Positions 50,676 through 62,977 of a stretch of 64,000 nt of DNA are shown one piece after another (position 1 is the first letter of the stretch; every line of letters starts with the position of its first letter). Source of the stretch: Nymphaea colorata (taxonomy: Eukaryota > Streptophyta > Magnoliopsida > Nymphaeales > Nymphaeaceae); the NCBI RefSeq assembly GCF_008831285.2, contig NC_045143.1:2799503-2863502 (forward strand). Reading direction: 5' to 3'. Made by a program: the position numbers and the translations under genes. The notes beneath the pieces are model-generated. The model saw only the letters and a program-made list of their open reading frames with translations, had not been told where the DNA came from and made no database searches.

Positions 50676-53600
50676 ATGAGGAAGAAGGTCGACGAGCGGA
50701 TTCGGACCCTAATAGAGAACGGCGTGAAGAAATGCCATCGCTCCATGTTCGTCATCGTGGGCGACAAGCACCATTACCAAGTACTTCCAACCCCTCATAT
50801 ACATTGGAATTTTACATTTATCATTCTGTACTTTTGGTTGATGCTGGGCGCGTAAAGTGGAGATGGTTGATGATGGATTGTTGCGTATTGTTAGATCGTC
50901 AATCTTCACCATATGATGCGTCAGGCGACGGTGAAGCCAATGACCTCAGTTCTTTGGTGCTACAAGAAAAACCTCCAACTTAGTAGGTAAGTATCAGTTT
51001 TGAAGTTTTAGCATATCGGAACCTGGGATAAGATCAGGTTTCCAACATGGCTTCGCTTTGTATTGGATTTTTGAAATATACTTGGCTAAGGTACTTGAGT
51101 GCGACGAGTGAACGCCAGTCAAGGTCCCATTGCGTAGAAGTACTGTTACAAAACTAGCTGCTACTGAGTCTATAAGAAGGACCCGATTTTGGCCGAAGAG
51201 GCGGAAACCGAAGGGACATCAAACTTCGAAACTCACAGAAGGCATTCTTTTGTTGCAATTCAGAACTTGGGGTGCAAGAGTGCGATGAATCGGTGGCCTG
51301 ATGATGTTTGGTTCATGAGGGAGGTAATTTCCGTTAGCATAGTCAAACTAGCAAGGTAAGAAATAATTTGGTTTAGAGGGGAAAGACACTGAAACTATCA
51401 CTGGCTTGTATATTTAGTGGCGTTATAGTTGACGTGATTACGCGAGGCGGTACGAAAGCAGCTGCCGTTATCACAAGCTCCTAAAAAGCTAAACCAACTT
51501 GCCTCCGTAGTGCTTCCGCTAGCAAATATATACGTATCTACATGTTGGATAAGATAACGTGCCTTCCATCTCTCTCCCTCTCTATCGCTCTCCCGCATTT
51601 TGATCTCTTTAGTTTGCAGCACTTGCTATAGTTAAAACAATATTCCAAACTATCATAACATTCTTTTCGTCGTGGTGGCAGAGTTATCAAATAGCAACGA
51701 TACTTCAAGTGCTAAGAGTAAACACTTAAATAATTAAATAATTTAGGTTCATCTCCTGACAACCGGCTTGACAGCAATGAATTAGTTGGTACCAGATACA
51801 GCCAGATTTTTTCAGGTTCGTTCCCAAATTTGGAACGATCAACCATTCCTTGTTGTATAGGTGCATGGTTCAAGTTGGTACTTGAAGACATTCAACGCTT
51901 ACAGAGATATTGACTCCCATTAATGCCTACTGTTGGAGCATTTTCTGGTTATCCATTTACTCTGGTGTTTTATTTTATGGCAGTCATCAGAAAAAGCGCA
52001 TGAAACAGATTAAAAAAATGCGACAGCGTGGGCTGCTGGATGTTGAGAAGGAGGACTCCTACCTATTGTTTCTTGACAGTGAGAAGATACGGTATTGTTA
52101 TTATTCTGAGACTGAAAATATTCTTGGAGGTACCTATGGCATGTGCGTCTTACAGGTTTGATACTTTGCTATGCCGTTTTAAAGTTCTCTATCTTTTGCT
52201 TCTGTTGAGATTTTAGAAGAACGTTAGTTTCTAGTTGGTGGATGAGCATTGAGCACAAGCCTTTGTGTGGGCTGTTGCATCCACGATCACATATGTAGAA
52301 ACGGGATCGTTCCCTCTTCAATTGCAATATGTTCAAGAGGGTAGTTTCATGAAAATAGCTTGGCATATTTTCTCCATCAAGAATCCAGCCCTATGTGCAC
52401 AAGCATGAAAACACAAGCTGTGTTTGGCTCATTCATGTTTATCCTGTAAAGTGCTCTTTGAATTCGTAAAATGGGATCGACAAACAAGCCATGAAAAGTT
52501 AGGCTTACAAGCATTTATGTTCAAATCCTATTTCTGCAACTGTCAACAATGCAATCGCAGAAAAAGGCCCATTTGAGCTTTGTTTCAGTTCAGAGGCTAA
52601 CTAATATTCTTTAGAGAACATGGGTGTGGGTTGGTGCTTTCTTTTGTTTTCCTCAATCCTTGTGGAGGTACATGAGTTTGCATTTTCATGTTTGATGAGT
52701 TATAAGGTTAAATCTAGTGAACATTAACTGGTCCAACTCATTTAAGTGCTGACAATGCTTTAGAGTAGGTTGTCCTACTAAGTGCATCTTTATAGGCAGA
52801 GAAAAAAGAAAATTTGGCTTTAGGTATGAGTTTAGCCACTTGCTGGGATTTTATAGGCGGTAAGACTTGTTTGGTCAGTTGGGAGCTGAAGGCTTAGCGG
52901 AAGATGTATCAACTTCCTGAGAGACTTCTAGGTCTGCAAGCATCATATTTTAATGTGAACTCTTCTTACTCATTGTTGATTGTTATTTAACCCTGAAGGC
53001 CTGACCTAAACATTTTTCAGGATTTTGAGGGATTGACTCCAAACATCCTTGCAAGAACAATTGAAACTGTTGAAGGTGGAGGTTTGGTCTTGTTGCTTCT
53101 CAGTTCACTCACATCCCTTACCAGTCTCTATACGATGGTTATGGTCAGTATGTCTGCTTGTCAGGCTGCCCATTTTGCTTTTTTCTCTTTTTTATTTTTT
53201 TAGCATTTTTCTTGTAGAACTTCTTCCATAATATAGTTGGTGTATTTCTCACTTTTTTTATATTTTGTCACACTTTTCTTTGTTTTGCTGTCTATGTAGT
53301 ATAAACTATAAAGTATAAACGTTAAAGTACTTTAAATGAGTCCGCATTGATGTTTAGGTTACGTAATATGGCAGAGCTGAAGAGGATTTATGTGATAAAT
53401 CTGCACTTAAGTGTTTGTGGGAAATATCTTTTAAATAAGGAGATTTAATTGTCATAATATGTGAATGCGTAGAAAATGTGGATATTAAGACCGTTGGAGA
53501 TTCATTTTTGTAATTGTTTACATTAAGTGAGATTCTTTTCAGCCTTAAATTTCCTGATTGGCACCTTTTGTTAAAAGCAATATTCCATAAAGAAACTGCT

Positions 53601-56600
53601 GAGATGTTGTAGTCTACTAAATCTTTTTTCTCCATCATGTCATTGGTTATCCTTCTTGTGGGTTGTGAATATGCAGCCCAAGATTGCTCACTTGATTTCA
53701 AATTTTTTTGGTGGTATCCATGGGAAAAAAATGATCCGTAACCATCCTATAGACTCATTAAGATTGTTTTTTATTGCTCTTTCGTAATTCATAATGCACA
53801 TGTTGCTAGATAATACATGGTCAGGAAGCATCCATACATCTGGAAAACAATATATGCTAAAATTAAGCAGAATTTTACAAAGTCGGGGCCAAGAGCGTAC
53901 TCATTTTCTTGTCATACAATTAAACTGACTACTGCTTTGGATGTCAAAAATATGTTTGATGAGAAAGGCCTGTTGGTTTGACAGTAATTTAAAGTTGAAA
54001 TGGATGAACAAAAAGGGACTTTCATAAATGGCATAGACTGCAACACTGAAATTGAATTAATCTCGTCTGAAGTATGCTGGACAAAGCATTATTTTTGACA
54101 TTCTCTTTGTTCCAGGATGTACATAAGAGGTTCCGCACTGAGGCCCACCCATGTGCCGCATCACGCTTCAATGAACGATTCCTTCTATCTCTTGCTTTGT
54201 GTGAAGCATGCATTGTTATGGATGATGAGTTGAATATTTTACCAATTTCATCCCATATGTGGTCAATAACTCCAGTGCCTGCACTTGAGGTAAGTTCCTA
54301 ATGCAGCAGGAATTTCCAGTTGCTTGAGTTTTCTCTAAATATTTATAGGTTGTAGATTTACACATAGTGCATCATACATGTGCATATACATGTAATTATT
54401 ATGCATGGGCACACATATCTCTTTTTATATACTCTTTAATCATGTGAAATTGCTGGCTAGCGGCTGGTTTCTTGGATTAATGGTTGTACACAGTTATGAT
54501 TTCTACACTGATGTTTGATTGTTTGTCTTTGTTAACAACTCTCATACTTCTTGATCATATCTATCAGCTGTCAATTCAACATCTAGCTTTTTTTTTTGCA
54601 ATGCACACTGTCTCATGTTTTTCCTTGTAAAATTCTTGAAAAGCTTGTATGGTGGCAAGTATGTATGAAAGTACGTATGGTCTATTCAAAATTAGTGTGA
54701 TTGACTTTGTGGTCACTTGTCAGCATGTTAACATCCAAGTGATTATCAAAAATTTGTTAAGCCCATCTGCTGCAATGTGTGTGAATCTGCTGGCATCTGA
54801 CCTGTTGACACTTCAGGTCCTTGATTGCCAGTAACCTAGAAATCCAGCAACTATTATCTGGCTGTCTGTAGACATATATTTGTGTGCATAGTTGATACTC
54901 CTTTTTTGTTGTATGACAAGCTTTGTTTTCTTGAGCATGGTTGGAACCAACTAACCTGATAAGGTCGCCTCTGTCATTTATATCGCTTTTGTTATGATGT
55001 TCTCATATATGATATATATATATATATCTTCTTTAAAGTTTAAACCTCATACTCTTTTGCAGGGTCCTGGAGGCTTGTCAGAATCAGAGTTGGAATTGAA
55101 AAATCTAAAAGAACAGCTCCATGATGACTTTCCTGTTGGACCTTTGATAGGAAAATGCCGTACTTTGGATCAGGTGTGTTTCATAGTTATGGTTGTAGCC
55201 TGTTGTTTCAAGGAGGTAAAGATAAATATTTTCCCCATGTAAGGAGTTACGGTATGTATTCAACAGGGCAAAGCTGTTATTAGTTTCCTTGATGCAATTC
55301 TGGAGAAGTCCTTGCGGATGACTGTTGCTTTAACTGCTGCTCGTGGTCGTGGCAAATCTGCTGCTCTTGGACTTGCAATCGCAGGGGCAGTTGCTGGCGG
55401 GTAATCTTCTCTCTAGGGATTGTAGTACGCATGAGTACATGTATTCAGACACATGCACACATATTTGTGGGCCTATTTTCCTATTAACTGAAAAGGTGGT
55501 TTTTTCAGGTACTCAAATATATTTGTCACTGCGCCTAGTCCGGAAAATTTGAAGACTTTGTTTGAATTTATTTCTAAAGGATTAGAAGCGTTGGATTACA
55601 AGGTGGATGACTGTTACTGGTGGCCTGTCCTGAAATATTTGTTATTTTTTGTTTCCGATATTTTATATGATGGGAATTCTTTTGTTGTGTACCTACTTGC
55701 TGTCCAAACTTTTCCCTCAGTTCGCTTGAGACTCTGTTTGGTGAATGGTTGATTTATATTGTGTTTTACACCTATGACATTGTCTAGATAATTGAACCCT
55801 ATCTAAACCGCTCTAACATCCTGCCGTATGATATGTCCATAGCATATCTTTACACTTGGTTTTTTATGGGGAATTGAGCTACTGACTACTGAGCCACTGT
55901 ATTAGGATCTTTATCTTGGGAGATTTCCAATGCCTTATAAGCTGATTTTTTTTCGGTCGTTCTTGTTGTGCCAATTGCGTAGAATTGGTTGACACTAAAT
56001 ATTATTAGTTTTTTGGGTCTATAACAGATGCAGTCGATTACAAGTGATGTTAAACTCTCACTTGAGTTTGGTGTTATTGGGTCATATATTCATTAGTTCA
56101 GTCTCATAAACAATTTTTTTTTTTTGCTTTCGCATGTGCAGTTTCTAATTTCTGCTTTTATATGAAAAGATGCATGTGTGTATGTGGCTATTCGCCCACA
56201 CCCAAGCTTTCTGAAATTGCTTTGCACCTTTAGACATACATGACTTAGACACAGATTTCATACTAACTTTTCTGCCATAATCATTATTGATCTAGAATAT
56301 GCCTGGCGAGTATTATATTAGAAAATTCTCAGCGAAGACTATGTTTATGTCAAATACTGCTTTATCATGTATTGGAAATGCTATTGACATTTAAAGTATC
56401 ATAACATTGCATCAAGTTATTACAAGTTGGAAAGGAATTGTCGGGAAAAAAAAATCTGTAAAACAGTTGCCCCCATTTGCATTTTTGCAATCAGTGGCAT
56501 TTTTATGTGTACGGAAAAATCAAATGGCTAGCTGATTTTTGTGTGTGACTTCTTGTCCTAATCAGTAATCAGAACATGAAACATCGTTGAATTGAGATTT

Positions 56601-57349
56601 TAGTGCTGAACAGTGATTCTTTGCTTTTCTTGACTTACAGGAGCATACTCATTATGAGTTGATTCGAAATCCGGACTACAAGAATGCAACCACACGAGTA
56701 AATGTTTTTAAGCAACATAGGCAGACAATTCAGGTATTGTATAAGATGCTTCTAGGTTCCTGTACTGTACATGTATATATATATGTACACACACACACAG
56801 AAGGAGAGAGAGAGAGAGGTTGGATAAGATGCCAGGTTCCTATATGTGTCTATGTGCTACTTTCTGCTAGGCCTGGCAAAACATAGTTGTGCTTTGAGAA
56901 ATCTAACCCTGTAGATAAGCATTATCGTGGACCACACTTGAAAAAGTTTGAGTTTTTAATGATGAACTTTTGGTTGAATGTGTATCATTGATTTATCACC
57001 TGTAAGGAAACACATGTAAGTATCAATCAAACTTCAATATTACCTAGTTTGATACATGTATTTCAATTTCACAACATGATAAATACATCTAGCGGATGGT
57101 TTTTTTCAATTACTTGTCTATTATTAAAAAAAAAAAAACCATCCGCTAGATGTATTTATCATGTTGTGAAATTGAAATACATGTATCAAACTAGGTAATA
57201 TTGAAGTTTGATTGATACTTACATGTGTTTCCTTACAGGTGATAAATCAATGATACACATTCAACCAAAAGTTCATCATCAAAAACTCAAACTTTTTCAA
57301 GTGTGGTCCACGATAATGCTTATCTACAGGGTTAGATTTCTCAAAGCAC

Positions 57350-57406
<57 letters not shown>

Positions 57407-57990
57407 GTATATATGGGAGTTCTATGCTGCTGTATTGGATGTTGCTGAATGACTAAAATTAAAAAATTATCACCAAAAAACAGCCATCTCAGGAGCATTA
57501 GCAATAGTTTATGATGCAGCAATGGTTCATGATGTTTTTAACAATGATTTATGGTGTTTTTAACTTTTTAGCAACAGTTTTTAAATGTTTAGCTATCCGA
57601 CACTTGGCAGCATAGAGTTCTCCTTTGCTTGCAGCCAGATGTTGCTGGATGGTTAAATATTTAAAAGCCGTAGCTAATGCACCATAAACTGTTGGTATAA
57701 CATAAACCATTTCCAGTGCTTCCATTCCATGGTGTTTTTACTGATGGTTTTCAAATATTTTGTTATCTGGCATATATATATGTATATATTTTGTTATCTG
57801 GCATATATATATGTATATATATGTTTCTGTATGGCGGATAATTAAAAAATAAAAATCTGTCACTAAAAAATAGCCATCACAATGCAACAACAGTTCATAG
57901 TGTTTTTAGAAATGATTCATGGTGCTTTTAGCAATGAATTTTTAGATTTTAACTATTTGGCAACATCCAGAACACGGTAACATTGTATAT

Positions 57991-58033
<43 letters not shown>

Positions 58034-61000
58034 TATATTTTGCTTTACAATTTCTGTGCAGACAATTGATTTATGGCTTTTAACAGTATATACAACCACA
58101 AGACCATGAAAAGCTTTCTCAAGTTGAGCTTTTGGTTATTGATGAAGCTGCTGCAATTCCTTTACCAGTTGTGACATCTTTACTTGGGCCATACATGATT
58201 TTCCTCTCATCGACAGTCAATGGGTATGATAAGCATTTGTTACTAAAGTTTTGTTATCCATTTAATTGGTTATTGTCTAATTTATTGTTATTGTGTTGTG
58301 AACATTTGAACCTTATTTGGGTTCCTTTTTTCAAATATCTCTTCCTTTTAGTTGGTTGGGGGTTTGATGCAGCTGGGGTCTGTGAGATTCCCTGATTTAA
58401 TTTGAGTTTGTTTTCCTGCTTGAAGTTATGAAGGCACTGGTCGGTCCTTATCTTTGAAGCTCTTCAGTAAATTGGAAGCAGAGAATCATTTGCTGGCTAA
58501 GAAAGATGACAAATCATTGTCTGGTTAGTAATTCTAAATTGTATCTTATGTTATGTATGAGTGTCATGCATATCTCTTTCTGCGTTAACATAGTAAAGCA
58601 GGAACCTTCTCATCTAATGAATGTTCTTGATATTGGATGCATAAAGATGGAAGTAAGAAAAGTTAGAATGTTATACTTGACAGTTAGTTTTTGTAATCGC
58701 ATGTGAAGCTATTCAAAATCAGTATATCTATAATGAAAGTGTTGAAATTGGTATTGTGAGCGTAAGCCTGCTATGGATTACCTTTGTGAAGCCATAAATA
58801 AACAAAAGTGGCTATTAGAGAGCATCTCAAGGGTATAAGTTACATACTTATATGGCAGACTATCGATGAGAGATGGATTTGTAACTGCATTATGATGTTC
58901 GCCTCGCCAACATTTAAAAGTGGAGACGTGAATAGGAAATTATTGCACTATATTGAGATATTGGGTAGTTAAGCTGGACATGCAAGATGTCACTTGCAAA
59001 GAGCTGTAAATATATGATAATGCCGAAAAAGACATGGAATGATGGAAATTGGAAAGAAATGTAGACGTCCAAAATAGGACAACAAAGACTAGGTATCTTC
59101 TAATTAAATCTATCTTTTTTGTGGTTTATCTTTTATAATTATTTTGCTTATTTCTTGCTTTCTTAGACTGTTTTGTTATATTTAGATATATGGGGAGTAG
59201 GTTTGGGAGTGATTGCCCAAACCTCAAAATTTTGAAGTTAAAATTCTCAGTTAAACATGCAGTGCAAGTGGATATGGCAGAAACTGCTGCGTCTGTCAAC
59301 AAATCCATGCCAAGAAGAGAAATAATAGGCTGGAGGATAAACAGGTTGGATGACCTTGGATATGTTGATACAATATGCCCCTGAGATAGAGTTAGTAAAC
59401 TAATATACACTTGTTTCTTACGTTAATTTTCTAATATATGCTAATTTTATGATATATGCATTTTTCACTTTCTAAACAATTGGGAAAGCATAAATAGAAA
59501 AGCATAAAATGCAGGTTGATCCCAAAATCTTGGAGCACTTGAATGTATTGAATGCATGGGTTGATGAAGAACCTGCTGCTGTATTTCAGTAGGAAAATAT
59601 ATACTAATGGACACTGAAAGTGCACAAGAGGCCAGTATGTGTTGGAGTGACATGGAATTTGAAGGAGAAACTGGAAAAGAAGAAGATATGTTTAGAAGTT
59701 TAAGCTGAACAGATTGATCATGAATGTGAAACTGTTGATTGTTAGTTAGCTACTATATTATTTTTATCTATGAGACTATGACCCTTTTCCTTTTCATAAA
59801 AAAGGAAAAATTTCTTTATTTTTCTTGATTTCCTTATTTTTTCTGTGCTTGTCTGATTTTACTGTTTGATTTCATATTTTCTAAATTACAAAAATAATTT
59901 TTTACTCATTAGGTTATTCTACATTGCGCATCTAACGATTGGTCTGACTGGTGTGCATTACTTTGCACACTTTATATCATTGACAGATATGCTTCTGTTT
60001 CTGTGATGGGTAATCATGTTTCTTAGCCTTCTGATGTAATCCATTATGATGCTTTACAGATTTTGTTCATAAACATGGACAAAAGAACTTTGTTGCTGAG
60101 ATCTGATGTGCTTGTTTTTTTTTAGGTTCACTTTTCAGAAAAATAGAGCTGAATGAATCTATTAGATATGCTGTAAAGGATCCAATCGAAAGCTGGCTTC
60201 ATGGGCTTCTTTGCTTGGATGCTACTAACCAGATCCCACGTCTAAATAGTAGGTTGGTATGGAATATATTACTTATTATTGCCGAATGATTGATTGCTTA
60301 TGCCTCTTTTTTTTTTTTTTTGGGGTCTCTTGTTCTAGTGGATTGCCTCCTCCAAGTGAGTGTGATCTTTACTATGTGAATCGGGATACACTTTTTTCTT
60401 ACCACAAAGAAAGTGAAATATTTTTGCAGGTAATGTAACAATACTAGATTGTTTTGTTTAAAGAATTTTTTATGCTTTTTCCTTGATTTATTTATTTTTA
60501 TGCTTATGTTACCTTTTTTGTTTCTTCTGCAGAGGATGATGGCTTTATATGTCTCATCTCACTACAAAAACTCTCCAAATGACTTGCAGTTGATGGCAGA
60601 TGCCCCTGCTCACCATTTGTTCGTAATGCTTGGTAAGTTTGGTTTGCAGTTCGCTGCTTTTGGTATTCAGTTTCTCGTGTTTCATTTCTCACTCATGGTA
60701 TTTTTACAGGTAAAGTGGATGAATCTAAAAATCAACTTCCTGATATTTTGTGTGTTATCCAGGTTGGTAATTTGGTTGTGGTAACATGGTAGTTGTCATA
60801 AGCTTATTTTGTACAGCATTTGCTTTCAAGATAAATGAAGTGAAGTATTTAATGACAAGGCATTTCGTGTGGATGATTTAATGGATCTATTCAGTGAGAA
60901 AGCAGTGTCTGTGAATCTATTTAATCATTCAGTGAATGAGCATTTTAATGTTTTTGATGGTATAGACTGGCAATTTCTGTTGATTGCATATACTTTAATT

Positions 61001-62977
61001 TTGAGTTAGGCGGGGATGATTTTTCATTGTAAGTGTGACTGTTATTTTCATGGAAGACACTTTAGTTTCACATACCTTGCTAAAGGGTTCTTTCATTTTT
61101 CTACTTCCATAAACTGAGCTATTCACAGGAAGATGTTTGGCATTTTTCAACTTCTCAAATGATATATAGTGTTATAAAGTGGAAGTAAAAGCATCAACCT
61201 TGGAATTTCGATGAGCAAAGTGTAGTTTTGCCTTTTTTTCTTCTGGAGTTCAATTCTATTAATATTCAAGGGATAAGCCTTGGTTTAAATTATTTGTTAC
61301 CTTATTCAGTGGTACATTACACAACTTTCAGGATTTTCTTGGTTATCTGTGTTAGTTTTCATACTATGTGCTAATTTAAGATCTTACTTGGAATTAGGCT
61401 GGTGGAGAGTGGTTTACTCATTTTAGATAGGCCTCAGATGATTGGTCCCATTTTCAAAGAAAGCATGACCTGTGTTGGACAAGTTCTGTTAGCCACTTAG
61501 CCTCTTCTGAGTCGGCTAGTTTTAATGACATTGACCTGGCCAAGTTGATGATTGATAAATGACTTTCTAGTTCCTAGTTTAAAGGATGTGCCTATAACTT
61601 TCCTCGCCTTCTCCAGTTGAGCAACTCATCTGCTGTATTGAGATCCTCTTTCATGTTCCCCTAATACTAAATGCATACTCTGTCCTGTTAAAGTCCAGAA
61701 TGTGTCTGTGCTTGACATGGACTTGATGTATCTGGTAAGCTATTAATATATTGTGCAAACATCAAGTTTATTCTTACGTTGTGCTCAATAAGTTAGTAGC
61801 TATCATGTGTAGAAACTTTCAAGAGAAGTCACCTTAAGTTAATATTGGTTATGTCATTCTGGATCTTAGGAATGTACAGAAAATAAGATGATTATTGATC
61901 ATCATAGTCCATTGTTCTCTCGTGCATTCTCAAGCAAAACCTAGGGAGGAGATGATGTTTTTGTTTTAATAGAGAAAATATTTACCCTGCCATATAGGTT
62001 CCTGGATTCTCTTTATCCTCAGTATTGCTTATATCTAAACTACAAGCCCTGCAGTTTCAGGCATGAAAATCATCCTTTTTTCAGTCCAATTCTCTCTCTC
62101 CGCCCTCTTGGATGGGAATTGGTGGTACCTATATCTGACCTCTAGACCCTGCTCTATCAAGCACTTAAAGTAAGAAAAATAAATAAATTAAAAGTTGAAA
62201 ATGACATATAATAACAAAATCTGAAATTATATATATGTCATGAATATGATGGTTCTCACGTGGCCTGCCACCTATGGCATTGTGAGTACTTGTACATGGG
62301 CTGCATTAGGTATATTAGAGATGCCATCAATGGGTTGACTGTTCTTAGTGGACTGAGGCTGTCCCAATAGTTGTTTGCGGTTGCATATGCATTCTGGAAG
62401 TATAAATGTATAGTTCTTTGCTCATGTGTTTCTGCTTGCAGTATAATAATTTTGTTAAGAAATGTACTGGTGGTATCCTTCATAAAATTTAGAGATACTC
62501 ATGTTCATGTACAAACATCTTGAAAATTGTTTGGTGGTATCTTTCATAAAATAGAGATACTCATGTTCATGTATAAACACTGTGAAAATTGTTTTTATAT
62601 GCATCAAGCTTACTGATTCTTCAGTTTAGTTGGAAATTGTTTTTCATGGTTAACCAATTGTGATTTCCAATAGGTATGTCTTGAAGGTCAAATTTCTCGA
62701 GAATCGGTCATTAAAAGCTTAAGTCATGGCAGCCAACCTTCTGGAGATCAAATTCCTTGGAAATTCTCTGAGCAATTTCAAGACAATGCTTTTCCCAGTC
62801 TTTCTGGAGCTCGAATTGTTCGTATTGCTGTCCATCCAGACATAGTTGGGGTATCTATCTTATTTTGATGTACATTATCAATGTTAATTTTATTCACTTT
62901 CTGAAATTTTCTTATTGTTTACTTTTGATATTTTTGTAGTCTAGATATGGCTCTGCTGCTGTGGATCTTGTAACCAG
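50676..62977 (+). CDS. NAT10: NAT10/Kre33-type RNA cytidine acetyltransferase, N-terminal two-thirds
   Basis: This nucleolar enzyme makes N4-acetylcytidine in 18S rRNA and some tRNAs and is needed for small-subunit maturation. Seventeen exons seen: 50676-50780, 50895-50986, 51984-52155, 53021-53143, 54116-54289, 55063-55173, 55267-55400, 55509-55602, 56641-56733, 58087-58223, 58426-58523, 60126-60252, 60339-60429, 60533-60632, 60710-60762, 62674-62850, 62940-62977. Together they give 639 residues plus two bases; the gene runs off the right edge. Exons 1-4 form the TmcA N-terminal domain (MRKKVDERIRTLIENGVKK). Exon 7 carries Walker A in ARGRGKSAALG, and exon 10 carries Walker B in LLVIDEAAAIPLP of the RecD-like helicase. 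Exons 13-14 have CDLYYVNRDTLFSYHKESE and YVSSHYKNSPNDLQ. Exons 16-17 enter the GNAT domain (GARIVRIAVHPD), where the acetyl-CoA loop reads SRYGSAA instead of the usual MGYGS. Intron 9 holds a large foldback. Confidence 0.95.
56883..57355. repeat. 473-bp near-perfect foldback (224-bp arms, 25-base loop)
   Basis: The left arm 56883-57106 and right arm 57132-57355 pair base for base (paired positions always sum to 114238), with no gap and one mismatch that I can find (56958 against 57280). The loop is 57107-57131. It sits in NAT10 intron 9 (56734-58086) and abuts a long TA run on the right. It does not carry a recognisable protein. It could be a foldback transposon, an inverted duplication of intron sequence, a small-RNA-producing hairpin, or an assembly artefact. 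Confidence 0.95.
57352..57404. repeat. (TA)n microsatellite next to the foldback
   Basis: A TA run of about 26 units directly continuing from the right end of the foldback arm. The left end has only ATAG, so the run is not part of the inverted repeat. Confidence 0.9.
57414..57624. mobile_element. MITE-like element, copy 1
   Basis: Bounded by gggagttctatgctgc on the left and gcagcatagagttctcc on the right, inverted repeats that match over most of 16 bases. The interior has recurrent gtttatgatg and tgtttttaac words. About 210 bp, in NAT10 intron 9. Confidence 0.5.
57640..57982. mobile_element. MITE-like element, related copy 2
   Basis: Shares interior words with the element just to its left (gatgttgctggatggttaa; ttcatggtgctttta; agccatcacaatgc against agccatctcaggag). 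It ends near ggcaacatccag, the near complement of its left end gatgttgctgg. It is interrupted by a tandem TA-rich duplication at 57757-57823. Confidence 0.4.
57757..57823. repeat. Two-copy tandem duplication, about 31-bp period
   Basis: The unit ttttgttatctggcatatat followed by a short TA run is repeated directly. It lies inside the second MITE-like element. Confidence 0.75.
58524..60125 (+). other. NAT10 intron 11 (1.6 kb), with an exon-like open stretch
   Basis: Mostly AT-rich. Between 59190 and 59384 a plus-strand frame of 64 codons contains CPNLKILKLKF and MPRREIIGWRINRLDDLGYV, with more protein-like composition than its surroundings. It keeps no splice context with NAT10, so a transposon or gene fragment is possible. 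I do not call a gene. Confidence 0.4.
60763..62673 (+). other. NAT10 intron 15 (1.9 kb)
   Basis: AT-rich intron. It has a short repeated word, gtggtatcyttcataaaat (62470 and 62532), with agatactcatgttcatgta after each, an imperfect direct duplication of about 60 bases. Nothing else is recognised. Confidence 0.6.

Noticed and set aside
57208-57405. 65-codon frame ending in a Tyr/Ile repeat
   Set aside because: It is the right arm of the foldback running into the TA microsatellite; not a protein.
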